From: Chitinispirillaceae bacterium
GTDB taxonomy: Bacteria; Fibrobacterota; Chitinivibrionia; Chitinivibrionales; Chitinispirillaceae
Length of the DNA stretch: 11,417 nt
Direction: 5' to 3'
Assembly: GCA_016926315.1 (NCBI GenBank)
Contig: JAFGOU010000503.1
Location: 1-11,417 of the forward strand
In this document: one piece after another, positions 1 to 6,177 of the stretch
Numbering within the stretch: position 1 is the first letter of the stretch
Layout of the letters: each line of letters starts with the position of its first letter
Position numbers and translations under genes: made by a program
Notes under the pieces: generated by a model
The model's input: only the letters and a program-made list of their open reading frames with translations
What the model was told of the DNA's origin: nothing
Databases searched by the model: none

Positions 1-867
1 ATCGTAAATCCCGAAGGCGTTCGGCCTGAGGCGGCATACAGGCTGCGACTGGCCTCCTGAATTGACATAGTACCATGCGGCCGAAGCCGCCGAATCCGGA
101 GAGTCTCCCCAGTAATACTCGGTCGCTGTCCCTGCCCGGCAGGCATACTCCCACTCCGCCTCGGTCGGCAGGCGGTAGCCGAAACGCTCGTAATGGATCT
201 CCAGGTCCTCGAGCACCCAGGCACATGACGCATCCGTGCAGATGCCGGCATAGGAATAAACGGTGTCATACCCCTCGTTCCTGCTGCGCAGGTTGCAGTA
301 GAGCACGGCATCGTACCAGGTCACGTTGTACACCGGCAGGCTGTCGCCAAGGCCCCCTATGCCCGGCCCGATCTCCGGAATGCTCGCGGCAAGGGCCGTG
401 TACTCCTGCTGGGTGACCTCGTGGCGGTCGATGAAAAAATCATGCCCGAACCGCACTGCCTGAAGCGGACTTTCGTGCTCCTGCGCAGAAGACGCGGTGG
501 AACCCATGCGGAACACGCTGTCCTTTGACTTTATAAACACGAGGCCGGCCGGGGGCCTTTCAAAAACCGCCGTAAGATCACAATCATGCTGTATGGTCAG
601 CTCCAGTGGATTTGCCGCGGTAAAGGGAATTCCTTCCCACCCGACGAACATGAAACCGCTGTCGGGCAGCGCCGTCAGGGTCACCCGGCTTCCCGGCATG
701 AACATCGTGTCGCCGGGATACTGCTGTACCCGTCCGCCCCCCTGCGACGTGACGGTCAGGCGCGCGGGATGATAGTCGTTCGTCAGCGGTGCGCACAGCA
801 GAAGCAGCGCTCCCGCGGCCCCGGCAAGCGCGGCACCGACTGGCAATGTCCGGATTGCATTCTTCAC
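1..867 (-). CDS. Exported FGE-sulfatase-like (SUMF1 family) protein with InlB-type repeat, 3' end outside window
   Basis: An open frame of 289 codons runs from a GTG at 867 off the left edge. The GTG lies in a GTGA overlap with the stop of the upstream acyltransferase gene, and a GAGGGG stands nine bases before it, so the start is well supported and translation is probably coupled. Residues 1-30 form a signal peptide or membrane anchor (basic start, then an Ala/Leu-rich core). Residues 36-103 resemble a divergent InlB B-repeat (GGGRV, PGSRVTLTALPDSGFMFVGWEG, ending in TAVF). The FGE-like fold starts near residue 108: VFRMGS, EHESPLQAVRF, FFIDRHEVTQQEY, NVTWYDAVLYCN, RLPTEAEWEYACRAGT and PNAFGIYD. 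The protein is cut just before the usual MxGNVxEW segment. Relatives in FCB bacteria are often enzymatically uncharacterised surface proteins; whether the catalytic cysteines of true FGE are present cannot be seen because the C-terminus is missing. Confidence 0.9.
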   Translation of the reverse strand, partial: MKNAIRTLPVGAALAGAAGALLLLCAPLTNDYHPARLTVTSQGGGRVQQYPGDTMFMPGSRVTLTALPDSGFMFVGWEGIPFTAANPLELTIQHDCDLTAVFERPPAGLVFIKSKDSVFRMGSTASSAQEHESPLQAVRFGHDFFIDRHEVTQQEYTALAASIPEIGPGIGGLGDSLPVYNVTWYDAVLYCNLRSRNEGYDTVYSYAGICTDASCAWVLEDLEIHYERFGYRLPTEAEWEYACRAGTATEYYWGDSPDSAASAAWYYVNSGGQSQPVCRLRPNAFGIYD

Positions 868-1847
868 CGTACGATACCCCTCAACGATTCGGCCGCCCGC
901 CGCAGAAACGAACGCCGGTTGACTACGCGCGACTGCAGTTTCTGCGCCCCCAGATGCTCCTTGAATTCGACCACCCCTTTCAGTCCTGCGCTCGGATTGC
1001 AGTCGAACCAGTGATACCCCGCTCCGGCGGCATGACGCACCGCGTGTTCGTAAAGCAGATTGTTGGGCCGGCAGCCGAAATGATCGGCAGCGCCGGCGCC
1101 CAGCCATGCGACCGCATGCCTGTTCCAGTAAAAACAGAGTATGCCCGCGACCGGCGTTCCGTCAACCTGAGCGAGCCAGAGCCTGCGGTGCTCAGCCGGG
1201 CTCCGGTAGAGGAGGTCGAAAAACGCCCGGTCATACCCGCGGTTTGCAGGGAGATTTCTCTCCTTCCAGCGTCGGCGCGAATCCTGATAGAGTGAAAAAT
1301 AACTCTTCCACTGTCCGAAATCCGATGCTTCGACCGCCACGACGCCTTTTTCCCTGGCTTTCCTGACCGCCTTGCGGTGGGCATGGTCAGCGCGCGCTTC
1401 CGCCGCTGCCAATCCCTGCCGGAGGTCTATAGCCTGCGTGAAATCGTCTGCCGAACAAGGGAGCTCAATGGCCCTGAGCAGCGGGTCGTAGGGATTTTCC
1501 CGCCACACAAGGTCACGGATCCCGTCCAGACGGGCAACAAGGAGCCGCGCGTGCGCTTCGGTCAGCGCATCCGCCGACACCCATCCGCCGCAGGTGCCTG
1601 CCGGCATGGACCAGTAGAGACGAAGCGATCGTAAAAGATACCATTTGTAAACAATCGGCATGACTGCTGAGGCGCCGTCGCTGAATTCGACCCTCTCGGC
1701 GGCCGGCACGATACGGCCCCGGCCGGAGGCCGAAAAAAGCGCCGCCCAGTGCGGAGTGTGGAAGAACGTGGCGTGGCCGCACTCCCTGCACGCCTGTTCC
1801 CATTCCTGACGGCTCGCTTCACGAATGGCGGTTATTGAAACGGCCAT
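864..1847 (-). CDS. FemAB/GNAT-like acyltransferase (Acetyltransf_6 type)
   Basis: A 327-residue soluble protein without signal peptide. The second half has the usual marks of the FemAB-related GNAT fold: a basic helix around 156-167 (HAHRKAVRKAREKG), the SYFSLYQDSRRRW helix near 182-194, a core strand DGTPVAGILCFYWN (229-242), then NNLLYEHAVRHAAGAGYHWFD (262-282), and GLKGVVEFKEHLGA (288-301), the FK-x-x-hG signature of this family. Members transfer acyl or aminoacyl groups to cell-wall or polysaccharide intermediates in the cytoplasm; the substrate here is unknown. The ATG at 1847 follows GAGAGGGG (1852-1859), the clearest Shine-Dalgarno in the window. It lies 28 bp after the flippase gene and overlaps the FGE-like gene by 4 bp, so a role in modifying the exported glycan or its carrier is plausible but inferred. 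Confidence 0.85.
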   Translation of the reverse strand: MAVSITAIREASRQEWEQACRECGHATFFHTPHWAALFSASGRGRIVPAAERVEFSDGASAVMPIVYKWYLLRSLRLYWSMPAGTCGGWVSADALTEAHARLLVARLDGIRDLVWRENPYDPLLRAIELPCSADDFTQAIDLRQGLAAAEARADHAHRKAVRKAREKGVVAVEASDFGQWKSYFSLYQDSRRRWKERNLPANRGYDRAFFDLLYRSPAEHRRLWLAQVDGTPVAGILCFYWNRHAVAWLGAGAADHFGCRPNNLLYEHAVRHAAGAGYHWFDCNPSAGLKGVVEFKEHLGAQKLQSRVVNRRSFLRRAAESLRGIVR

Positions 1848-1875
1848 TGCGCCCCTCTCCGGCAGTACCCTGTTA

Positions 1876-3333
1876 TCATGTTTTCCCAGTGCCGATAATA
1901 CCTTGGAATAATCCTGCCGTTTCTTTCCCGATAAGTAAAATAATCAACAGCACATATGTTGCTGCGCCGGAAAGCACCAGCACCGCCAGTTCGGCAAGCG
2001 GCCCCATGTCCGCGCGGCCGAGCGCGCAGTGAAGGCCGAATACCGCCGTCCCCATGACCGCGCTTATCAATAGCGGCAGCATGAAACTGCGGGTAAACGA
2101 CCGCAGGGGGAGCCCGATGGTGGAGACAAAATAGCTCCGGTAGCTTGACAGGAGGTACACCAGCGAAAGGAAGGAATACGCGGCCGCCACCGTCCACGCG
2201 CCGCCGCGCGCCACGGCCAGAAACGTCACGGTGTTGCATGATGCGATGATGCAGTTCCAGATAAAACCCGCCTTCACGTGCCCTTTGGTGATGATCACGG
2301 TACCGCCGATGCTTCCCACCGTTTTGCAGAGGGCCATGACCGTAAGAAGCCACAGGAGGGGGACCGCAGGTTCCCATCCGGATCCGTAGACAGCGGGGAC
2401 AAAAACCTGCACGGACGCCGCAAGGCCAAGCAGCAGGGGAAACGTCACCAGCGAGAGGATGCGCAGCACCCGCAGGATGCCCTCGCGCAGCACGGCATCG
2501 TCATGCTGGTTCTTCGCGAACCGCGGAAGGGTCACGGTGTTGAATATCGGAGTGACAAGCCGCTGCGGCACCGTCACCAGTTCATAGGCGATCTTGTAGA
2601 ACCCGAGTTCCCGCACGCCGAGTAATTTACCTATTATTATATAGTCGACATTCGACGCGAAAAAACTGACGACACGCTCACCCATCTGAAACATGCCGAA
2701 CCGGAGATACGGCAGCAGCGAGGACATTTTCAGCGAAAAACAGAGCGGCATCAGGCGGAACGAAAGGAGCATCAGCAGCGCCGATTTCGTACCGCTGTAG
2801 ACGATCTGGCCGGCGACATAGGAAAAAACACCTCCCTGGTTCACCGCACAGGAAAATACCGTCACGGTGCCCAGACAGCGCGCCGCGCCCTCGACAAACC
2901 CCACCCTGCGGAAACGCATTTCCTTCTGAAGGAAAAACTGATACATGAACGCCGGCGGTGAAACCAGGAAAATCAGCCCTATCCAGCCTGAAAGCCGGAT
3001 AAGCGGGGACTCGGGCAGGAAATGGGACACGACCGGACGGCCGAAAAAAAACGCGCAGAAAATGACGGCGCCGAAGACCGCAAGCACCCAGAAGAGAGAG
3101 GAAAATACCCGGCGGGAAGTGTTCTGAAAATGGATAAGCGCATTGCTGACGCCGAGGTCTGCAACGGAACGCACAAAACCGATGATCACGGCGATGACGG
3201 CCACAAGCCCCATCTCCTCAGGAACCAGTATCCTCGCGAGGATGATGGTCTCCAGAAGCTGCGTGCCCGCAGTGACCGATGCGGCCATCGAGACGTTCGC
3301 GGTGTCCGAAATGATCCGCCCTTTCAGTTTCAT
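1876..3333 (-). CDS. Wzx-type polysaccharide flippase (MOP superfamily)
   Basis: A 485-residue integral membrane protein with about a dozen hydrophobic segments (for example near 45-60, 80-98, 115-133, 295-315, 322-340, 360-375, 381-398, 417-436 and 446-468). The signature segment at 228-273 (NVDYIIIGKLLGVRELGFYK, then a P-x-x-x-x-x-P-x-F-like stretch TPIFNTVTLPRFAK) is typical of the WzxC / polysaccharide_synt family that flips undecaprenyl-linked glycans across the inner membrane. I chose the ATG at 3333; the frame stays open to 3477, but that extension lies inside the upstream gene and reads as non-membrane, low-quality sequence. AGGGGA lies 12 bases before the chosen ATG, a longish spacing. 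It is 41 bp downstream of the PorZ-like gene and 28 bp upstream of the acyltransferase, so it is very likely in one operon with both. Which glycan it moves cannot be told. Confidence 0.9.
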   Translation of the reverse strand: MKLKGRIISDTANVSMAASVTAGTQLLETIILARILVPEEMGLVAVIAVIIGFVRSVADLGVSNALIHFQNTSRRVFSSLFWVLAVFGAVIFCAFFFGRPVVSHFLPESPLIRLSGWIGLIFLVSPPAFMYQFFLQKEMRFRRVGFVEGAARCLGTVTVFSCAVNQGGVFSYVAGQIVYSGTKSALLMLLSFRLMPLCFSLKMSSLLPYLRFGMFQMGERVVSFFASNVDYIIIGKLLGVRELGFYKIAYELVTVPQRLVTPIFNTVTLPRFAKNQHDDAVLREGILRVLRILSLVTFPLLLGLAASVQVFVPAVYGSGWEPAVPLLWLLTVMALCKTVGSIGGTVIITKGHVKAGFIWNCIIASCNTVTFLAVARGGAWTVAAAYSFLSLVYLLSSYRSYFVSTIGLPLRSFTRSFMLPLLISAVMGTAVFGLHCALGRADMGPLAELAVLVLSGAATYVLLIILLIGKETAGLFQGIIGTGKT

Positions 3334-3374
3334 GGCCTGAAGGTGTCCCCTGCTGTCATAGGTGGAGAGTATGG

Positions 3375-5627
3375 TCAGGGAGTTACGATGAGTTTCCCCC
3401 GGAAGTTCCCGGATACGGACCGCACGGCATACAGATAGACACCGGGTACGACCGATGCCGGCGGCTTCCAGACGCACACCGAGCCGTACGTGCCGCTCTC
3501 CACGGGAGAAAGGGAGGCGAGGAGCGTTCCGGACACCGAATAGACAAGCACCCTGCTGGACGGCGGAAGTCTTTCGAATATCAATTCGTCATGACGGCGC
3601 CTCGAGAAAGGGTTCGGATACACGAGAGCGGTCCCGGTGTTCTTTTCGCCTGCGATGTAGCCGAGCGAATACCGCGAAACGCCGCGCTCGGAAGCGATCC
3701 AGAGCCAGCCGTTCTTCCGGTCGACGGAAATGTCCCATATGCGGTTGTCGAGCAGGCCGTGCGTTTCGTCCACCATTGACTTCGAGTGATTTGACAGATC
3801 ATACCTGATAAGCCCGCTGTCGGAGGTGCCGATCCAGAGGATATGGTCGTCTTCCATCTCGACCGCATGGACCGCCCTTATCGCGGAGTCGATAAGCGTG
3901 TCACGCGGGACCGGCGCCCAGACGTTGCGGACCCGGAGCCCGCTTTCGCAGGTGTTGGACTTCGTATTGAGCGTGTAAAAACCGGTCGAGGTCGCCATAT
4001 ACGTGAGCGAGTCCTTAGTCGGCGCGGCATCGTAAACAAGTCCATACGACAACGGCATTTCAATAATCGAGGAAAAACCCTGTTCAAGAGGATTCCCCTG
4101 GTGCCGCAGCACATGGATCTTCCCGTTGCCATCAAAACCATCGCCCACGATGAGGTTGTTCGCCGCGTCAACGCATAGACAGCCGATGTTTCTGCTGTGA
4201 GCAGGATCGCCGGGCGGAAAGAAATAGCGGTAATGCTTCACGGCCGGCGGCAGAGAGGTGTCCACCGGCGGCGCCGGAGGTTCAAAGTGCGGATCATGGC
4301 AGATCAGGCTGCCGGCGTAATTATTATACGTCGCTATCCATAAAAAACCGGTGGAATCCAGCGCTACGGCATCACATCGCGCCCACGAATAACATGAACG
4401 GACCCCCGGCACCACCCCGAAGAACTCACCAACTCCGTAGTCGGCGCACCCTATGCAGACCTGAGTCCAGGCGTCGTTATCACGGTCATATCTTTTGAGG
4501 TTCACGCCGTTGGTGCCGAACCACATCCTCCCCTCCTGATCCTCGGCAACCCCCCTGAAGTCGCCGAGGTTAAACGCCCAATCCATTAAGGGATATTTTT
4601 CCGCAGTATACCAGGTCCATCGTCCGTCTCTGCATGCACCTATCCCCGGTATCATCTGATGGCAGAGAACCCAGGTCACTCCCTCGCGGTCGACGTACAC
4701 CCGATGCGCCGCGGTAAATGCCGGGCCGTCAATCGCGACATGGACGGTATCGTTCCCGTTCCAAAGATAAAAAGAGTTGTATCTGGTGCCGATGCAGCAC
4801 GCTCCCCAGCCTCCGTCAAACAGCGTGGTGACCCTGCTCGGGAATGCGGCGATTCTGGCACTGTCCGCAAAAAGCTCGCAGGAATCCCGGTCACTTCCTG
4901 CCGTATCTCTCGATGCAACAAGACTGCCCCGGAACAGGGCGGCCGGCGTCCGCTGCGCGCTGTAGCCGTCCTGCCCGACGATAAAGGCCTTTACCGGAAA
5001 CCTGTTGACGGTATCAGCAATCCAGATTGACTGATCATAAAAATTCGCGTTCTCCAGTGCGTTGCCCCCGGCATAGAGCTTTGCCACGCCTTCTTCGCAG
5101 CCGACCAGCAGGGTGTCGCGGAAAACGGCGACCGCGTTCACCTTCGGGTTGACGAACATGCTGCCGAAACCGGTTGCATTTTTACAGGCGGTAAGTTTCG
5201 CCGTATCGAAAACGCTGCACCCCTTATTCGAGCCGATGATAAGATACCTGCCGTACGAGATGATGTCCGTGATGCGCCAGCCCGCCGTAAAATAGGAAGT
5301 AACGACCGCAGGACGTCCCTTTAAAGTCCTTTTGTAAAGATACCCCCCGGCGCTCGCTATCCAGAGCGTGCGGTTTGCATCTAAACAGAGGCTGCTGAGC
5401 GACGGGTCAGGGAACTGGGCGGGGTCGGAATAGAGGGTCCCGGCGCCGCCGGCCGGGTTCCAGCGGTAAAGGCCTCCGCTCGTAGCGACCCACAAAACGT
5501 CGTTATCGCCGGCAAAATCACACACTGAGAGCGTAGAAGTGTAATTCACGAAACGGCCATACGACAGTACCGCACCCGCCCAGCAGAGGAGCATGCAGCA
5601 TGTTGCGACAAGGCGGTTATGGGACAT
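3375..5627 (-). CDS. PorZ-like double beta-propeller protein with T9SS type-A C-terminal sorting domain
   Basis: About 750 residues. I prefer the ATG at 5627 (start MSHNRLVATCCMLLCWAGA) because it gives a clean signal peptide; the in-frame ATG at 5648 adds seven residues, and neither has a strong Shine-Dalgarno. The mature protein begins GRFVNYTSTLSVCDFAGDND, like the N-terminus of PorZ-type proteins. Many Reg_prop-like blades follow (numbering from the 5648 ATG): LWVATSGGLYRW (52), LWIASAGGYLYK (95), MWFGTNGVNLKRYD (375), LWIATYNN (436), LWIGTSDSGLIRYD (604) and LWIASERGVSRY (649). This fits two propellers, with a Pro-rich linker near 456-468. Residues 675-757 are a T9SS type-A sorting domain: VYPNPF, VLVYSVSGTLLASL, VVPGVYLYAV and terminal GKLIVTP. 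It should be exported by Sec and then cross the outer membrane by T9SS. In Porphyromonas PorZ carries A-LPS to the PorU sortase; orthology here is inferred, and a generic propeller surface protein is the alternative. Confidence 0.85.
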   Translation of the reverse strand: MSHNRLVATCCMLLCWAGAVLSYGRFVNYTSTLSVCDFAGDNDVLWVATSGGLYRWNPAGGAGTLYSDPAQFPDPSLSSLCLDANRTLWIASAGGYLYKRTLKGRPAVVTSYFTAGWRITDIISYGRYLIIGSNKGCSVFDTAKLTACKNATGFGSMFVNPKVNAVAVFRDTLLVGCEEGVAKLYAGGNALENANFYDQSIWIADTVNRFPVKAFIVGQDGYSAQRTPAALFRGSLVASRDTAGSDRDSCELFADSARIAAFPSRVTTLFDGGWGACCIGTRYNSFYLWNGNDTVHVAIDGPAFTAAHRVYVDREGVTWVLCHQMIPGIGACRDGRWTWYTAEKYPLMDWAFNLGDFRGVAEDQEGRMWFGTNGVNLKRYDRDNDAWTQVCIGCADYGVGEFFGVVPGVRSCYSWARCDAVALDSTGFLWIATYNNYAGSLICHDPHFEPPAPPVDTSLPPAVKHYRYFFPPGDPAHSRNIGCLCVDAANNLIVGDGFDGNGKIHVLRHQGNPLEQGFSSIIEMPLSYGLVYDAAPTKDSLTYMATSTGFYTLNTKSNTCESGLRVRNVWAPVPRDTLIDSAIRAVHAVEMEDDHILWIGTSDSGLIRYDLSNHSKSMVDETHGLLDNRIWDISVDRKNGWLWIASERGVSRYSLGYIAGEKNTGTALVYPNPFSRRRHDELIFERLPPSSRVLVYSVSGTLLASLSPVESGTYGSVCVWKPPASVVPGVYLYAVRSVSGNFRGKLIVTP

Positions 5628-5696
5628 GGAGTATGAACCCGTTAACATCTCTATGATAAAATTCGGCGCGCCTTGACAATTATTGCCTTGAGCATA

Positions 5697-5714
5697 ACGG
5701 CGTCAACGCGCCGT
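5697..5714 (-). other. Short perfect hairpin between tRNA-Ala and the PorZ-like gene
   Basis: ACGGCG and CGCCGT form a 6-bp stem with a 6-nt loop, 24 nt downstream of the tRNA 3' end. A T5 tract (minus strand) lies between the tRNA and the hairpin rather than after it, so it is not a textbook intrinsic terminator. It may mark tRNA 3' processing or weak attenuation of readthrough into the PorZ-like operon. The 89-bp gap around it otherwise holds only a poorly spaced promoter-like pair on the minus strand (TTGTCA, 15 bp, TATCAT, ending a few bases before 5648). If used, that pair would favour the 5627 start. Confidence 0.25.
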
Positions 5715-5737
5715 CTCCACACGGGAAAAAGAGGAAT

Positions 5738-5813
5738 TGGTGGAGCTGAGGGGGATTGAACCCCTGGCCTCGACATTGCGAACGTCGCGCTCTCCCAGCT
5801 GAGCTACAGCCCC
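5738..5813 (-). tRNA. tRNA-Ala, anticodon CGC
   Basis: The 76-nt minus-strand sequence folds as a complete cloverleaf. The acceptor stem GGGGCTG/CAGCTCC contains the G3-U70 wobble that is the alanine identity element, with discriminator A and an encoded CCA end. The D arm is GCTC/GAGC with an AGCTGGGA loop, and the anticodon stem CGACG/TGTCG encloses loop TTCGCAA. The T arm AGGGG/CCCCT holds TTCAATC. The anticodon CGC reads GCG, a codon common in this GC-rich DNA. It stands alone, about 110 bp upstream of the PorZ-like gene on the same strand, with its own promoter (5834-5862). Confidence 0.97.
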
Positions 5814-5830
5814 ATGCATAACTCGGGTTT

Positions 5831-5858
5831 TTGAAAATACATCCGGCAGTCTTATCCT
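5831..5858 (+). promoter_or_regulatory. Divergent promoter candidate for the small ORF / lyase-like genes
   Basis: TTGAAA (5831-5836), a 16-bp spacer and TATCCT (5853-5858) on the plus strand. The predicted start near 5866 would give a leader of about 55 nt before the ATG at 5920. The match is fair (5/6 and 4/6 to consensus). It lies on top of the tRNA promoter, so the two polymerase sites would exclude each other. Confidence 0.4.
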
Positions 5859-5862
5859 TCAA
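5834..5862 (-). promoter_or_regulatory. Sigma70-type promoter of tRNA-Ala
   Basis: On the minus strand TTGAAG (5857-5862), a 17-bp spacer and TATTTT (5834-5839) precede the tRNA by 20 nt, which would give a transcription start roughly 13 nt before the mature 5' end. Spacing and distance are right for a housekeeping promoter. It shares almost all of its bases with a divergent plus-strand promoter candidate. Confidence 0.6.
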
Positions 5863-5919
5863 ATACGGTTGTGCGGTTGCCGGCACTGCGGGATTTATTT
5901 TCATGGCGGACGGTTTACC

Positions 5920-6147
5920 ATGGCATATATCGGCATCGGGTATTCCGGCGGACGGAAGGAGTTTCTCCGCGAGCAGGTCAGTCTGCACTCGGCCTGGCTC
6001 ACAGGAGACCGCGTCCCGCGTTTTTACGGAGACGGCTTCGTCGTCCTGTACGATTCAAACACGGCCCGTGAATTCGCCAGGAAATGCAGCGAGGCCGCTG
6101 AAAAAAACACCGTGGCGGTCTATCCCATGGAACGTCCCGTTTCCTGA
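5920..6147 (+). CDS. Small protein of unknown function (75 aa)
   Basis: I do not recognise this protein. It starts MAYIGIGYSGGRKEFLREQV and ends AVYPMERPVS. It has a mixed alpha/beta look, no signal peptide, no membrane segment, and charged helices in its second half (TAREFARKCSEAAEKN). GC-rich third codon positions match its neighbours, which is the main reason to believe it is coding; the other open frames across this stretch look much worse. The frame is also open from a TTG at 5869, but that would leave almost no leader after the candidate promoter, so the ATG at 5920 is preferred. No clear Shine-Dalgarno (only GGACGG nearby). It ends 30 bp before the lyase-like gene and is probably co-transcribed with it. 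Confidence 0.55.
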   Translation: MAYIGIGYSGGRKEFLREQVSLHSAWLTGDRVPRFYGDGFVVLYDSNTAREFARKCSEAAEKNTVAVYPMERPVS

Positions 6148-6177
6148 CGCCCGGGACCTGACTTATGAGCCCATGAC

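Noticed and set aside
3334..3477. N-terminal extension of the flippase frame
   Set aside because: It lies within the 3' end of the PorZ-like gene and the 41-bp gap, has no membrane character, and the ATG at 3333 gives the normal flippase N-terminus.
5697..5714. Intrinsic terminator of the tRNA
   Set aside because: The hairpin is not followed by a T tract on the minus strand; kept only as a low-confidence hairpin.
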